Assembly: GCA_934045075.1 (NCBI GenBank)
Contig: OW203726.1
Coordinates: forward strand, 186,001 to 250,000
From: Yponomeuta sedellus
Lineage: Eukaryota; Arthropoda; Insecta; Lepidoptera; Yponomeutidae
Direction of reading: 5' to 3'
DNA length: 64,000 nucleotides
The position numbers were made by a program, and so were the translations under genes. Shown here piece by piece: positions 27,011 through 38,620 of this stretch (position 1 is its first letter; each line of letters opens with the position of its first letter). The notes under the pieces were generated by a model. It made no database searches. It saw only the letters and a list, made by a program, of their open reading frames with translations, and was not told the DNA's origin.

Positions 27011-29080
27011 CAAAATTAAATCCTGTCTTAACCACAGTTACTAAAATACAATATAGATAATAATAATCTTCCTTTATAAAGTCCTACCATACTCCCCTTT
27101 CCTCACCTCTGTAATGTTATTCAATACGACGTTAATATATTATACCTAAAATTTTGTAAATGATTCATATTCGCCCTGTAATTTCTAAGTAATAATTAGT
27201 GAAATACCACAGAATTGTGTCGAGGGTTTACGGAGGGAGAGTATTGAGTGCTACGTAGTTAAGCGAAACATGATGTAATTTTGTCCGTAACGGTTATTGG
27301 AAGCATCAGAGAAAGCCTCCGCTGTCCAGTGTATATAAACTTTTATATAATAATATGTGTAATTGAGTAAAGGTAGTATTTTGTATCGCCTTAAGAAATC
27401 GCTGAATGTTCACACCCTGGGGCCGCCCCTTTACTTACATTTAAAGTAACTCATTTTTCTTGAAAAATAATCTTGTATTTCATTGTTATTCGCGGAGTAA
27501 GGGGTAAAGTTACTAGATTAGCGGGCGTGAATTCCGGGACAAAAATATATCTAAACTTAATAAATATATCAAGTTATATTAAGAGTAAGTCATACATATC
27601 TTTATTGAATTTCCGTGTTTAATTGTATTTATCGTTAATTCAACATAGTAGTTTAATTTTATGGATATCTGCGCAAGTATCATGACAGCTCGAGTCGCGC
27701 GTTGTCACCCTAAATGTCAGATGACATTATTGATGAACTGAGAAGTCGCCAATTTTGACGTTTAAGTGCGATAAAACGCGCGGCACTTGTCATACTGCCT
27801 ATGCCCATATGACACTGACATAGGGTATAACTGGGTAATAGATTTAATTATGCATGTCATTTTTAAATTCCTGACAATACTTCGACCCAGAACGTACCTA
27901 CTACATGGAAATCCGTGTCAATCGCTGCGGGTCCAGAAGTAGCAGTTGCTTATAATATTCAGGCTTGCAATAATACTCTAATTTATCACTAACTCAAATA
28001 CAATTAGTAGAGCCTGTACGGTGCAAGAGCCGTGACTGCACACGAGAGGTTTACCCCAGTGAACTGTTTGAAATGAATCGTCCGAGCGGCCTACAGTCTA
28101 GTTAGAAAAAACGAGTTGTTAGTGAAGCTAAACGAATAGGCTATCTAACAAATAATTTTAAATGTAGGTAAAACATTTTTGAAGATATATTTTGTACAGA
28201 GAAAATGTTACGATTTCGATTTAATATAATTATTAATTATGTCTTAATGCTGGACTGATGTCTGATGTATATTTTTTGATAAAATATGTATAAAATATCC
28301 AGATAGGTAGTTGAATTCGGTTAATACCTTCAGATTTTATATCCAAGCCGATATAATTTTTATCAATAGAGTTAATTACTATTTCTATGTGTACACATGC
28401 TTGTAAGGATGCAGTTATTGAATTTAATCGATTAACGTATTATTGAATGTTCCTCGTATTGATCATCATGAAATTAAATCTACTTTCTTTACACTTGATT
28501 TTTTATTGTATTGTATAACTGATGCAAGTAATACCTACCTACGCTAACTAAAAAAAGCTCTTGATATGAGGTTAGACACGATTGTGGTACCTATTTAATT
28601 TAAGTTTTCTCTAATATTCGAGAAAGCTTTCCAAAAAGTACTCTAAATAACTAATCAGCCCTCAATTAAATGTAATGAATACTTTAAATTTATTAAGTAT
28701 CTCGAAGAGTCAAAAAGAGAACCTAATAAATACTTTTAAAAACCTATTTATAGGCTAAATATTGTTCTTAGCACGGGTTAGTGCATTAAAAATAATGTAG
28801 GTAATGTAATAAATACATACCTACTTCTTTAGTTTTTAATAAAATTTTGGTTTTTTCTGATGTGGGCAGCAGTACCTAGGTACCTACTTCATTGCACACA
28901 GAAAAGACGTACCTACTTGAGCCATAAAAATATAAATGAATATGTCTAATAAAATAGTACCACGAGTTTAATTATGAGTTTTATGATAAGGTGTTGTCTA
29001 GCTGTAGGTACATACCTATTTGTACCAATTGCAGTGTAAAGTAACTTCCACACAACAAAATCCCATGCCAAGGGCCTAAA
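27011..29080. other. Gene-free AT-rich DNA
   Basis: No supported ORF. A SINE B tail fragment (TTATAGGCTAAATATT and CACGGGTTAGTGCATTAAA) is at 28,740-28,800. The motif TAGGTACCTAC in various forms is frequent from about 28,800. Confidence 0.5.
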
Positions 29081-29084
29081 ATAT

Positions 29085-29567
29085 TGTCGCGGTCCTATCC
29101 CGAACCATCTAGAATAGAGCTTTCTGGAAGCCTATCGAATAGTCGCCGCATGCTGCGTTTTAGTAAACAATAAAACGCTGCAAGCAATAGTGACTCGTAT
29201 GTCCACTAGTATAAGGTTCAAATCTCTTTGACAAGGACTTTGTTCTAGAGTCGTTGCCGCGTGCACCGAGTGTAGGTACGTACTTGAATGTTCTAGAATC
29301 CTTGCCGGCGGATATAAATAGCAGTCGCCGCGGCGCGCTGTCAGTTCCGTTTGGAATAGCGAAGAGTGAACTTCGAGCGAACATACCTGCGATACGAGCG
29401 ATAACCTACGACCTCAGCGATACTATTGGACTTCGATTGGACCTGCGATTGGAATCTACGTGTGGACTTCGTGTCGTGAAGACCTGCAGACCAGACCCTG
29501 CGTGAATAAATCCTAAGAAGTTGTCATTGGTGTTTTACATCCAAATCCAGAACCCTAGCCCGTAACA
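29085..29567 (+). mobile_element. Solo LTR with core promoter, 4-bp target duplication ATAT
   Basis: 483 bp with TG...CA ends (TGTCGCGGTCC to GCCCGTAACA), flanked by ATAT at 29,081-29,084 and 29,568-29,571. It contains a TATA box (GATATAAATA, 29,311-29,320), an arthropod initiator TCAGTT at 29,341 (28 bp on) and AATAAA at 29,505. Palindromic heat-shock-like units TTCnnGAA are at 29,122 and 29,291. The 4-bp duplication suits Gypsy. Confidence 0.85.
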
Positions 29568-30445
29568 ATATTATATCTACCCGGTGCTGTGGTAACCAGC
29601 CAGAATAACATAAAATCTGTTCTGACGCCATTTTTACAAATCAAGTACCTACCTAGGTACGGCAGTCTCAATAAGGAATCGAACCAACGAACTTTATTTT
29701 AGATAAAGATAAAGTAAATATTTTTTTTAAAGCATGCTGGATCACGCAAACTTTACCGATATTAGGTAGAGGAATGAAATCTATAACGATCTTAGAAATA
29801 TTTAACAGAAACTATCAATTTATAACACTTAAAAACAGATTAAATTCTTTTACTAACTGTTTTAAATAATTGTGTTAGAAATTTGGTAACAGTCAGGTTT
29901 GAGATGACTCTTAAGTCATTGCCTTAGCAAGTGATTATATATAAAAGTTGACGACAGGTCGACATGGCAATCGGGGCATGAGGTGAGCCGCGGAGGCGGG
30001 GTCGCCCCGCACACCCGCACAGTCCCCGCGTCGTCTTAGGCTGACATTCAGAGACGAATCCCAAGTTCACGCTTAGAGCAGTCTTAGCAAAGTAAACTAA
30101 AGTCATACTTAGTAAAGCGCCGAAATGTTCGTATTCACATTCGATCGGGAGCCGGAGTTAAGCATGAGCTAAGAGAAGAACTGTCTTAAGAAAGTCATCT
30201 ATATTGTCTATTATTTTTTAGTGATGTAGTTCTTACCGGTTTTTTAAATATTATATCGCTACACGAGAGCAGGACAACATCATACAAGTTTATGTATGTG
30301 AGAGTGAAACAAAAAGCTCACAGTTAATGCTCGTAGAACATCAGTGAAATGACGTTTGGAGTCGTCTGTGAATTTTTTACATTCTTCGGTTGGCGGTTGG
30401 CGCGAGTTTTATAAGTTGGCGAAAATTGTACATACATAGGAGAAA

Positions 30446-31872
30446 ATGACTGAAAGAAAAAGGAAAGCTCCGTTTACCACTTACGAGAAGGCACTTTTAC
30501 GAGAGCTTGTAAGTGAAGTCTTAACTATAGTCGAGTCCAAAAAAACTGACTCTGAAGAATCTCGCAAAAAAAACTCTGCGTGGAATTTGATATCCACCAA
30601 ATACAACGCGGATATGCAATGCCAACCCGTAAGTAATGTTAATTTCTATCTGTTATTATCGTCGACATCAAACAACATTGGTAGCTTTTCCATGCTGTAC
30701 ACACCCACAAAGCAATTTGCACTATAAAATAAACATCAACTTTTGCATCAGTTTGCCTTAATCATCATCATCAACCCATTATGTACCCAACTACGGGCAC
30801 AGGTCTCGTTCCTGAGGAAGGTTTACTTTAATTGTATTTAATTTATTCCCACAGGCTACAGCAGATCAGCTGAAAAAATTGTGGCTTAATATGAAAACAA
30901 AAGCGCGCGATGCAAAAACTGCTGTAAAGCAAAGATGCCACACAGGAGGTGGACCGTATATTCCGGACCCAAATCCAGAAGATGATGCAGTCATCAACAT
31001 GTTGCCTCATGTTCTTCCAACAATAAAAGTTAGCAAGGATAGTGATGGTAAGTTATTTTTTCTTTGTCTCTTCATTTTTCTGGCCAAGAAACTTTCCTTC
31101 ATAAATATGATCAATATCTTTACTAATGTAACATTATAAACAGGGAAGATTTTTATGTTTGTAACAGTAAAAATATTTTTGTCCCTCATTGTCTAGCCTG
31201 CAATCGGTCTTTTGACCATATGCAGCTACAATGACTTTACTTTATAGCGTTTAAGACACACTTTTCTTTGAAGGGCTGTCTTCAGTAATTCTGTTTCATC
31301 CATCACAAGTTATGTCTCAGACGTGGGCCAGCTCAATCTTACTACTTATTTATTTACTAATATTACCTACTTATTTATATTTTTCTGTCTTCTAAATAAC
31401 AGGTATGGGTGATCAAGATGGTGATGACGATGAAGAAAGCTGGTTGCCAAAAAAAAAACGTCCAGAAAACTTGAAATATCAAGAAAATGAAGATTGTGTT
31501 GTAGAAATACAGTCAATCGAACCCAACACACAGCACGCCATGCCTATCATGGAAGTTAATAAAATTATCCCCATTGCAACCTCGTCCAAAACTCAAATTA
31601 ATCTTCCCACAGCTGAAACACCCTCTAATACAAAAAAACATAAAACACCACCAGCTATCCCAAATATAGATTTATTAAAATGTAACCTTGTACAACGAGA
31701 CATAGAACAAAGAGAAATTAAATTTAATATGGAAATAGCACATAAAAAACGGATGCAAGATTTGGAATATAACATATTACTTTTAGAGTATGAGCATAAA
31801 AAGAGGCTCCTTAAATTAGTTGAATCTCAAGAGGAAAAAAAATTAAATGAGAAGGACAGTGATAATATTTAA
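30446..31872 (+). CDS. Harbinger-associated Myb/SANT-like DNA-binding protein, 3 exons
   Basis: Harbinger elements need a second protein with a Myb/SANT-like fold that binds the element and helps the transposase enter the nucleus. Exons 30,446-30,628, 30,855-31,047 and 31,403-31,872 join with GT-AG sites and matching phases into 281 residues. Residues about 7-85 (KAPFTTYEKALLRELVSEVL then WNLISTKYNAD, QLKKLWLNMKTKARDA) form the Myb/SANT-like domain common to insect Zeste/apontic-type proteins. The middle is acidic then KKKRP-basic (a possible nuclear signal). The C-terminus, from about residue 220, is a charged coiled-coil (QRDIEQREIKFNMEIAHKKR). No stops or frameshifts are seen, so this gene may still be intact although its partner is broken. 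Confidence 0.8.
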
Positions 31873-32478
31873 TACATAATACTTTATCTTACTATGCTGA
31901 AAAATTGGTCCATAAAATGTTTAACTTTATTTTTAATTTGCCTAATGCTGTGCACTAAAGTGCATGATATGATAAGACTGATTTTCAAAAAAGACTTAAT
32001 TAAAAAAATTCAAAGATATTAATAAGTTTAAGGAAAAACTTTGATTATATTTGTAAGTTGTTACAGTTTGTTATATATCAATGAGACTATTGATAAAAAT
32101 GGTCTAATAATAAAAACAATTTATTTATGACTAAAGAAACCAAATAATTTCCCTATATTAGAATTATTATTGATCTTCCAGATTGTTAGATTTATTTTTA
32201 ACTTGCAGTGTATTTAGGCAGTAAAATTGTGTATATGAGTGCATGATATGACTGATTTTATGGCTGTTTCCGTTCCAATCAAGACTGATTAATATTTTTT
32301 TTAAAGATTAATACATATAAGTTAAAATTAAAGTTATTATTGTAAGTTGATTACATTTGTAAGTTGTAGTTTATTATTTATAAATAAATAAAACATTAAA
32401 ATTGTTCTCAAAGAAAAATCATCTTTAATAGACTAAATCAACCAATACCTATTACAAATACACTTAATTAAAAAACAA

Positions 32479-33216
32479 TTAATTATAATATTGTTCCACC
32501 ACAGTCTGGCGAAATGCCAATCCAGAAGCAGAATGAGATCTTACAGATACCGTCTCATCTTCCCTGTACTGGCCATCTTCATACAGCGGTTCGTTTGCAT
32601 CTCGCGCTATATTGTGAAGAACTGCACAAGCCAGTATAATATTTGTGGCAGTGGTCAGCTTCGTGCCAATTCCATGACGCAAGCATTCAAATTGTTTTTT
32701 CATAGCCCCGAATGTGCGCTCAACCACATTTCGTGTCCTAACCTGCACATAGTTATATTTTGCCTGAGGTCTGGAATTTGGCTCTATAAACGGTGTCAAC
32801 ATAAAAGGTGTCGCTCTGTAGCCACTATCTCCTACCAACACACCATTTAGTTGCCCAGTTATTAACCTAGAATGTACTCTAGAGTTCCTAAATATACGGC
32901 TGTCGTGAGTACTGCCTGGCCATCTCACCACAAGATCATAAATCTTCATATCTTGCCCAACTACAGCCTGTAAAATAAAAAAATCACAAATTATCAATTT
33001 AAAACTTTTAAAGAATAAAATGGGAAGAAATTGTAATTTCATACCTGAGCATTGATGCTGAAGTACCCCTTTCTATTTCGGTACACTTCGGAGTGCTCGA
33101 TACCTCTTGGTCTAGATATTTTTATGTGTGTACAGTCAATGGCACCAATAATGTGCCTTAGGCCTGGGTATCGATTTTGCACCGTCTCAAAGTCTGCGGA
33201 CACTCTCCTGAGGTCT
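32479..33216 (-). pseudogene. HARBI1-like PIF/Harbinger transposase, 5' part lost
   Basis: DDE_4-type nuclease that cuts and moves the element. Exons (minus) 33,216-33,045 and 32,967-32,479 join in phase 0 (FSINAQ to AVVGQDMK). Catalytic motifs are all visible: GAIDCTHI, LVGDSGYRA and VVERTFGAMK. About 220 C-terminal residues remain of a family norm near 350-400. The N-terminal helix-turn-helix part is cut at 33,216, exactly where the DD82E element begins. It is not found between that element and the right terminal repeat, so it was deleted before or during insertion. Confidence 0.85.
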
Positions 33217-33457
33217 TAGTGTCGCACGAGTCCGTATCGACCGCGTTTATCGATTATAATCTCGCTCACATAATTTATTACTATTGTGTTTTAAAAATAG
33301 CTACGGTTGCATCTTCGTCCCGTGTTCAAGCAAAAAAACCAATAATTCACTCTCAAGCAAGAGAACTAGCTAAAAAAGTGTTAGAAAATTGTGACATTGA
33401 ACGGAAAAAATAATTGTTACAAATTTTCTGTCAATCAGACATTAGACCGAATGGGCT

Positions 33458-34687
33458 GTGTTTTATACAGGTCTATCGCAAAGAACTATGTCTAGGATAA
33501 AATCAGAATTAAAATCAGTGGGAGCAGAGGAAAAGTTGAAATCACCCAAAAAACGGAAGAAGACAGGTCTAAAATTTTGTGTTGATGATTTTGATCGTAC
33601 AGTGATTCACAACACCATAACAGAATTTTATTTACAAAAGAAGATCGTTCCGACATGTCCTAAGTTACACGTTGCTTTACGTGAAAAAATACCTTTTCCT
33701 TGGGGTATTCGTACATTACAACGGCTGTTAAAGAAAATGGGATACAGATGGCGTCAATGTCAAAATAAACGATCTATTTTAATTGAAAAGCCAGATATAG
33801 AAAACTATATCAGTTTTCAAACGGTATCAGTACTTAAAAAAATGAGAGAATTCCCACAACAAAATAGAAATATTTTTTATTTAGATGAAACATGGGTGGA
33901 TAATAATTTAACTTTCAAAAAGTGTTGGCAAATGATTGGAAGAAAAGGAATTCTCACAGATACTAGTTCTGGAAATAGACTTATAGTTGCTAACGCAGGA
34001 GGGAAAAACGGATTTATACCTGGAGCTTCTTTAATTTTTAAGGCCGGTACTACGACTGGCGACTATCATGGTCAAATGAATGGCGAGAATTTTGAAAAAT
34101 GGGTAACGGAAAAACTTTTGCCGTCTCTTCCTGAACGCAGTGTCGTGGTAATGGATAACGCACCTTACCATAGTGTCCAGCTCAACAAACCCCCAACAAA
34201 AAGTTCTCTAAAATCAGTTATGATAAATTGGCTGGAAGACAATAATATATCGTGCGATAGATCAATGAGAAAGCCAGATTTATTTAAAATTATAGAACAA
34301 CATAAACCCGTTGATATCAATTATAAAATTGACCATATAATTAAAGGACATGGTCATGATATTATTAGATTACCTCCATATATGTGCGATTTAAATCCTA
34401 TTGAATTAGCCTGGGCCGCCGTTAAACGCTTCGTCAGGGAACACAACATAAAGAGCGATTTGTGTTTGACAAAGCTTAAAGAGATAACAACGAATGCAAT
34501 TTTGTCAGTCACGGCAGAAAACTGGAGCAATTTCGAAAAACATGTCCAGAACCTTGAAAATGAATATTGGGAAAAAGACATGGGAATGGAAAATGAAATG
34601 GAAGATTTTATTATAAAAGTCGGAGATACCAGTGACGAAGATTCTTTAAGTTTTTGTAGCGATACGTTAGATGATTCAGATGAATAA
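33458..34687 (+). pseudogene. DD82E transposase, catalytic part intact, N-terminus frameshifted
   Basis: About 410 codons open. A helix-turn-helix (YTGLSQRTMSRIKSE, residues 3-17) is followed by a second HTH region and a DDE domain: IFYLDETWVD, VVVMDNAPYH and DLNPIELAW. Exactly 82 residues separate the second Asp from the Glu, the spacing I know for the Sailor family. It ends in an acidic tail (SDTLDDSDE). An upstream N-terminal piece (RELAKKVLENCDIERK, to 33,413) is in another frame with a stop between. So the full protein is broken near 33,410-33,455 unless an unseen intron repairs it. It opens with a non-ATG codon in this frame. Same family as 22,375-24,144. Confidence 0.8.
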
Positions 34688-34701
34688 ATATTAACTTAAA
34701 T

Positions 34702-34790
34702 ATTAAGCCGCCAATTGTACTATGTATATTTGCAATTGTTTTGTATTTGTTGTTTTTCCAGTGTACAATAAAGAATATTCTTATCTTATC
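34702..34790 (+). mobile_element. 89-bp retroposon (family E) with 11-bp target duplication
   Basis: Insert between exact repeats TTAACTTAAAT (34,691-34,701 and 34,791-34,801). It contains GCCGCCAATTGTACTATGTA and ends AATATTCTTATCTTATC, a simple-repeat tail. Other copies are at 52,577 and 52,806. Probably a 5'-truncated non-LTR element or short SINE. Confidence 0.85.
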
Positions 34791-34916
34791 TTAACTTAAA
34801 TGAAAACGTGGTATTATTTTATTCACATTTTGTTACATACATCATAAAAATATATCGATATTGAAAACGTCACGTCACTAGAGAATTGCCATGTCGACCT
34901 GTCGTCAACTTTAGTC

Positions 34917-35260
34917 ATGTATTGAACGGGTCTAATCGCGATTATTTATTAGGTAAAACGTAAAACGCTTCCGTGCTCCGCAAGGCACGTTAAGCCGTTG
35001 GTGCCGGCTGTCATGTATGACAGTCAGTAAGCCATGCTAGAGGCATTATCATGTAATGACAGTCGTTTAAGCCATGTCAGAGCGGCTTGATAACTTCTCT
35101 TCTTCTTCTCTTTCTAACAGTAAGGCCCGCCACTGTCTTACAATCCTCCACCAAACCGGACTTGACCGCCGTGGTGGACTATGGCCTAACTTCCGGCGAT
35201 GCAGGAAGAGACCCGTGCCCCAGTAGTGGGGACATACATGGCTTGATATCGAAAACGTAG
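34917..35260 (+). mobile_element. Penelope-tail fragment followed by family C copy
   Basis: 34,917-34,965 has ACGGGTCTAATCGCGATTAT and TTAGGTAAAACG, shared with 55.76 and 59.23 kb. 34,968-35,255 has the family C blocks (GCAAGGCACGTTAAGCCG, TAACAGTAAGGCCCGCC, CCAGTAGTGGGGACATACAT) with a small internal duplication. Confidence 0.65.
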
Positions 35261-36464
35261 GTAATTAATTACCACAAGTGCTGACGTTTCGGAAGCGGTG
35301 CAGTTGCCGTGGATAGTTACAAGTTAAACATGGCCCCTAGGTATCTATTTAAAGAGCTGGATCCTCAGAACTTTAAGTTATTGTTCTGAGGCTGGATCGT
35401 TTTGGAGAAAAGTGGGACAAAAAAACTTTAAATTTTGTCGTAGGTACGTTATGCTCGTAAAGACAAAGTTCTTTTAATCTCCTTTAGACGCCGGATAATC
35501 GAGCAGCAGCCCCTCTAAAAGCCCTCATTGCTTATTAAACTCTCGACACTGCAACAAAGTAGCTGGTGCGCCACCCGTAGTGTAGGTAAGTACAACATTG
35601 ACGTAGAGTTAGGGGCTGGATGGGCTGTACGCAAACCAGAAAGATCTAGGCTCACCCCAGGGCTACTGTACTTTGTCCCTTATTAGCTCAGTTGCAACCT
35701 TGCAACCAAATACCTAGCAACCGTGGACACCCTACCAAATCAGACGTAGGTACCTAGAAGAAGTACCTACCTGCAGCAACTGTTAATTTAAATGTTTTTT
35801 TGGTTATCAGGCATGTGAAACAGGTAACAATCTTAGTTCCTAGGTATAATATAATTGTAGTATAATCTAGATTTGGGCTAGATTGACGCCCAAAGTACCT
35901 ACCTACTTACCTTTACATTGACATTAAAATCCATAGATAAACTAAATAAGCTACCTAAGTATTTAAGAACAAAGAGACAAGCATTATATACAACTACAGA
36001 GAACGTTCTACCAATATTGAACAACAGAACAGCTGTTTAAACATTTAGGTATTGCATTTTTGAACTAGGGCTTTTGAAAGCACAAGCTATTATTAGCTTA
36101 ATTCCCGTATCACTCCTGTTGCGTTGAAGACATCTTAAATTCTTTAAATTCACACTAAATAGCGGTTCTACATTCAGCCTTTTTAGTAAAAAGGGGGTTT
36201 CCTCCTTCAAACCTAATGCAGTTTGATCAAACATAAATTTCTCGAAAACGTGTAATCGATTGTCCGTGAGCTTTACCTATTATTTGTCACAGCGATGCAT
36301 TACAATCTCTAACGATTAAAAGCGGTAAATGCTAGATACCTATTTCTCGAAAAATCGTCAGTAGGACGTACTAACTAATTCGGTCAAAAAATCATTATCG
36401 GTTTCAAAAGTACCTAAATGGTATGGTAAGTAATTTGATACCTTTACTTCCTATTATAGACATC
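35261..36464. other. Gene-free stretch
   Basis: No supported ORF or element; several GTAGGTACCTA-type motifs. Confidence 0.5.
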
Positions 36465-36790
36465 AACCCTTTGTATGGCCCCATTACTGGGGCACGGGTC
36501 TCTTCCTGCATCGCAGGAAGGTTAGGCCATACACCACCATGGGGGCCAAGTCCGGGTTGGTGGAGGCTTGTAAGACTAGTGGCTGGTCTTACTGTCAGAA
36601 GTTTTCAAGCTGCCCTAAGGCCTCTGACTTGGCTTAACGACTGCCATCTATCGACGACAGCCGGCACCAACGGCTTACGTGCCTTGCAAAGCACGAAACC
36701 GCTCGGAAAAATGCCACTAGCGTTAGACATAGACGGCTACCCATCCATGTTGATCGTCAATCAGGCAGCCGGGGCTACGAACGGTTCGAG
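36465..36790 (-). mobile_element. Family C copy
   Basis: Minus orientation: CATCGCAGGAAGGTTAGGCC, GTCCGGGTTGGTGGAGGC, TCTTACTGTCAGAAG, GTGCCTTGCAAAGCACG. 36,791-37,990 has no supported feature except the GC-rich island at about 37,735-37,870. Confidence 0.7.
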
Positions 36791-37734
36791 CATATACAAT
36801 CATTAAATGTTTTTTCGATCTGATAAAGATAAAGATATTTATTTGTCAAACACGAGTTTTCATGAAGATGGTACATAGTCTTATATTTGTCCTGCATGCT
36901 TTGCCATTGTAGACGTACAAATTTCGCTGTGAGAGAGCGCCTTAAAATTGTCTTAGGTTTAAAAGAGAAATTAATTTTGTCAATACATTAATTTTAAAAA
37001 ACAATTTTGTCAATACAAGTTGCTACACTAAGACGAAATATTTAAATGTCATAAGTAACATACACAATTACATGAAAATTTAAAATGTCAGGAAAACTTA
37101 AGATAAAAAATAAAATTAACAAAAGTCAGTAATTATGCCAGACTTATATCTGATAATGGTTAGAGATTTTTCGTTTGCATGTTTTATACTTTAGAGATTT
37201 TGATGCATCGCTGACGCAAACTATAGCTCACGGAACGTAGGTATCGTAGACAATCGAGTAAAGGTTTTCGAGAAATAGATGTTTGATCAAACGGCATTAG
37301 ATTTCAAGTAGGAAATCCGCTAGCGACATATGGGTCCTTTAAAAATAAAATCTAATGATGCAAATTGAACCCACGACGCGTTTGATCTCCACTAGAGGCC
37401 GCCGTACTAGTTTATAGAAATGGCTTCCGTCTGGGTGTAGGTACCTACCTACCTACACATGTTCATATTTCTGATGTCCTTGCCTGGTTTTGGTTCGCCT
37501 TTCAAGAAAAGTCCTTTTTTGTGTGAAAGTACCTAATTTTTTCTTATTATCTTATTTCGTTGTTGCGCACCAATCAAGAGGCTGAGTAATCAATCACCTT
37601 CATGGCCGTTAACACGTCATGTTATCCAAGGGAAAATCAAACACTCATTGTCTTCGTTGCATAAAGCAAACCGCGACCCTAAGCTTGTAGGTAGGTAGGT
37701 CGAAATCGGTGGCGAGAGTTTTCGATACAAGTTT

Positions 37735-37870
37735 GTTTGTTGAAGTCCCGCGGGGCGTGGGCGGGCGGCGCGGGGCGGGGTCTCATTTGAATAGGTGTCC
37801 AGCAGAATGTTCCATGCAAATGCGCGAATATATTGTGAGTCGGACAGAAGCGGTCCGTCCCGCCACCGAG
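37735..37870. promoter_or_regulatory. GC-rich island with an octamer motif
   Basis: CCCGCGGGGCGTGGGCGGGC followed by a G/C-rich run, TTCCATGCAAATGCGCG (ATGCAAAT octamer) and GTCCGTCCCGCC. It stands out in AT-rich DNA without coding potential. Possibly a promoter or enhancer of an unseen gene; not testable from sequence. Confidence 0.35.
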
Positions 37871-38005
37871 TGACCAGAACAGAACTCCCTACCCTGAAAC
37901 GTTTTGGGAACTAAGGCGATAAGAAAATGCATGTGTTCTAGAGCTGAGCTATATTGGCCTCTACGATTAAGGTTTCATTGACACAAATTGCGACATTTTC
38001 GCACG

Positions 38006-38324
38006 TTCATTCATTCATTCATTCGTTCGTTCGTTCGTTCGTTCGTTCGTTCGTTCGTTCGTTCGTTCGTTCGTTCGTTCGTTCGTTCGTTCGTTCGTTC
38101 GTTCGTTCGTTCGTTCGTTCGTTCGTTCGTTCGTTCGTTCGTTCGTTCGTTCGTTCGTTCGTTCGTTCGTTCGTTCGTTCGTTCGTTCGTTCGTTCGTTC
38201 GTTCGTTCGTTCGTTCGTTCGTTCGTTCGTTCGTTCGTTCGTCGTTCGTTCGTTCGTTCGTTCGTTCGTTCGTTCGTTCGTTCGTTCGTTCGTTCGTTCG
38301 TTCGTTCGTTCATTCATTCATTCA
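38006..38324. repeat. (TTCA)4-(TTCG)71-(TTCA)4 microsatellite
   Basis: Four TTCA units, then 287 bp of TTCG (one unit lost a T near 38,240), then four TTCA units. Translated it gives FVRS or NERT repeats, which are not genes. It holds about 70 CpG sites. Confidence 0.98.
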
Positions 38325-38449
38325 TTTCAGCCTATGGCAGTCCACTGCTGGACATAAGCCTCCCCCAGGGTGCGCCAAAAGACCCGATCTCCCGTTTTCA
38401 CCATCCAGTCACCACCAGCCACCTTTTCCAGGTCGTCGGTCCATCTGTC
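38006..38449 (-). mobile_element. 5'-truncated RTE copy with expanded 3' tail, 12-bp target duplication
   Basis: 38,325-38,449 on the minus strand is the 3' end of the same RTE family as 2078-2618 (WTDDLEKVAGGDWM, LGEAYVQQWTAIG). Its tail runs into the tetranucleotide array to the left. CATTTTCGCACG occurs at 37,994-38,005 and again at 38,450-38,461, an exact 12-bp target duplication around element plus array. This shows the array is the retrotransposon tail. Confidence 0.9.
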
Positions 38450-38620
38450 CATTTTCGCACGTAATTCGAATAAAATATACCTATGTACCTAGCTATATTC
38501 ATGCTGTACTTGAGACTCAAATGTGGAGTCAAATGTAGGTATGTAAAGTGTCATTAGTGGAATAAGTGTGGAACAAACATTCCCATTCAGTTGATCATAA
38601 TAACCATCAAACAAGAAACG

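Larger units (their letters stand above)
33217..34880 (+). mobile_element. DD82E (Sailor-like) element nested in the Harbinger transposase
   Basis: TA at both ends (33,217 and 34,879). Imperfect inverted ends start TAGTGTCGCACGAGTCC and, on the other strand, TAGTGACGTGACGTTTTC. This is a plausible terminal repeat of about 26 bp with several mismatches. It carries the transposase at 33,458-34,687 and an 89-bp retroposon in its 3' region. Confidence 0.65.
29945..34911. mobile_element. PIF/Harbinger transposon carrying nested insertions
   Basis: Terminal inverted repeats of 27-28 bp (AAGTTGACGACAGGTCGACA and on, 29,945-29,971; inverse 34,885-34,911) match exactly. Flanking triplets TAA (29,942) and TAG (34,912) fit the 3-bp TWA duplication of the superfamily with one change. 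Inside are a Myb-like gene on + and a HARBI1-like transposase on -, the usual two-gene, convergent layout. The transposase's 5' part is missing where a DD82E element sits. Confidence 0.85.

Noticed and set aside
32491..32850. Plus-strand ORF of 119 codons
   Set aside because: Shadow of the Harbinger transposase on the other strand.
37954..38538. ORFs encoding FVRS and NERT repeats
   Set aside because: Pure translation of the (TTCG)n array derived from an RTE tail.
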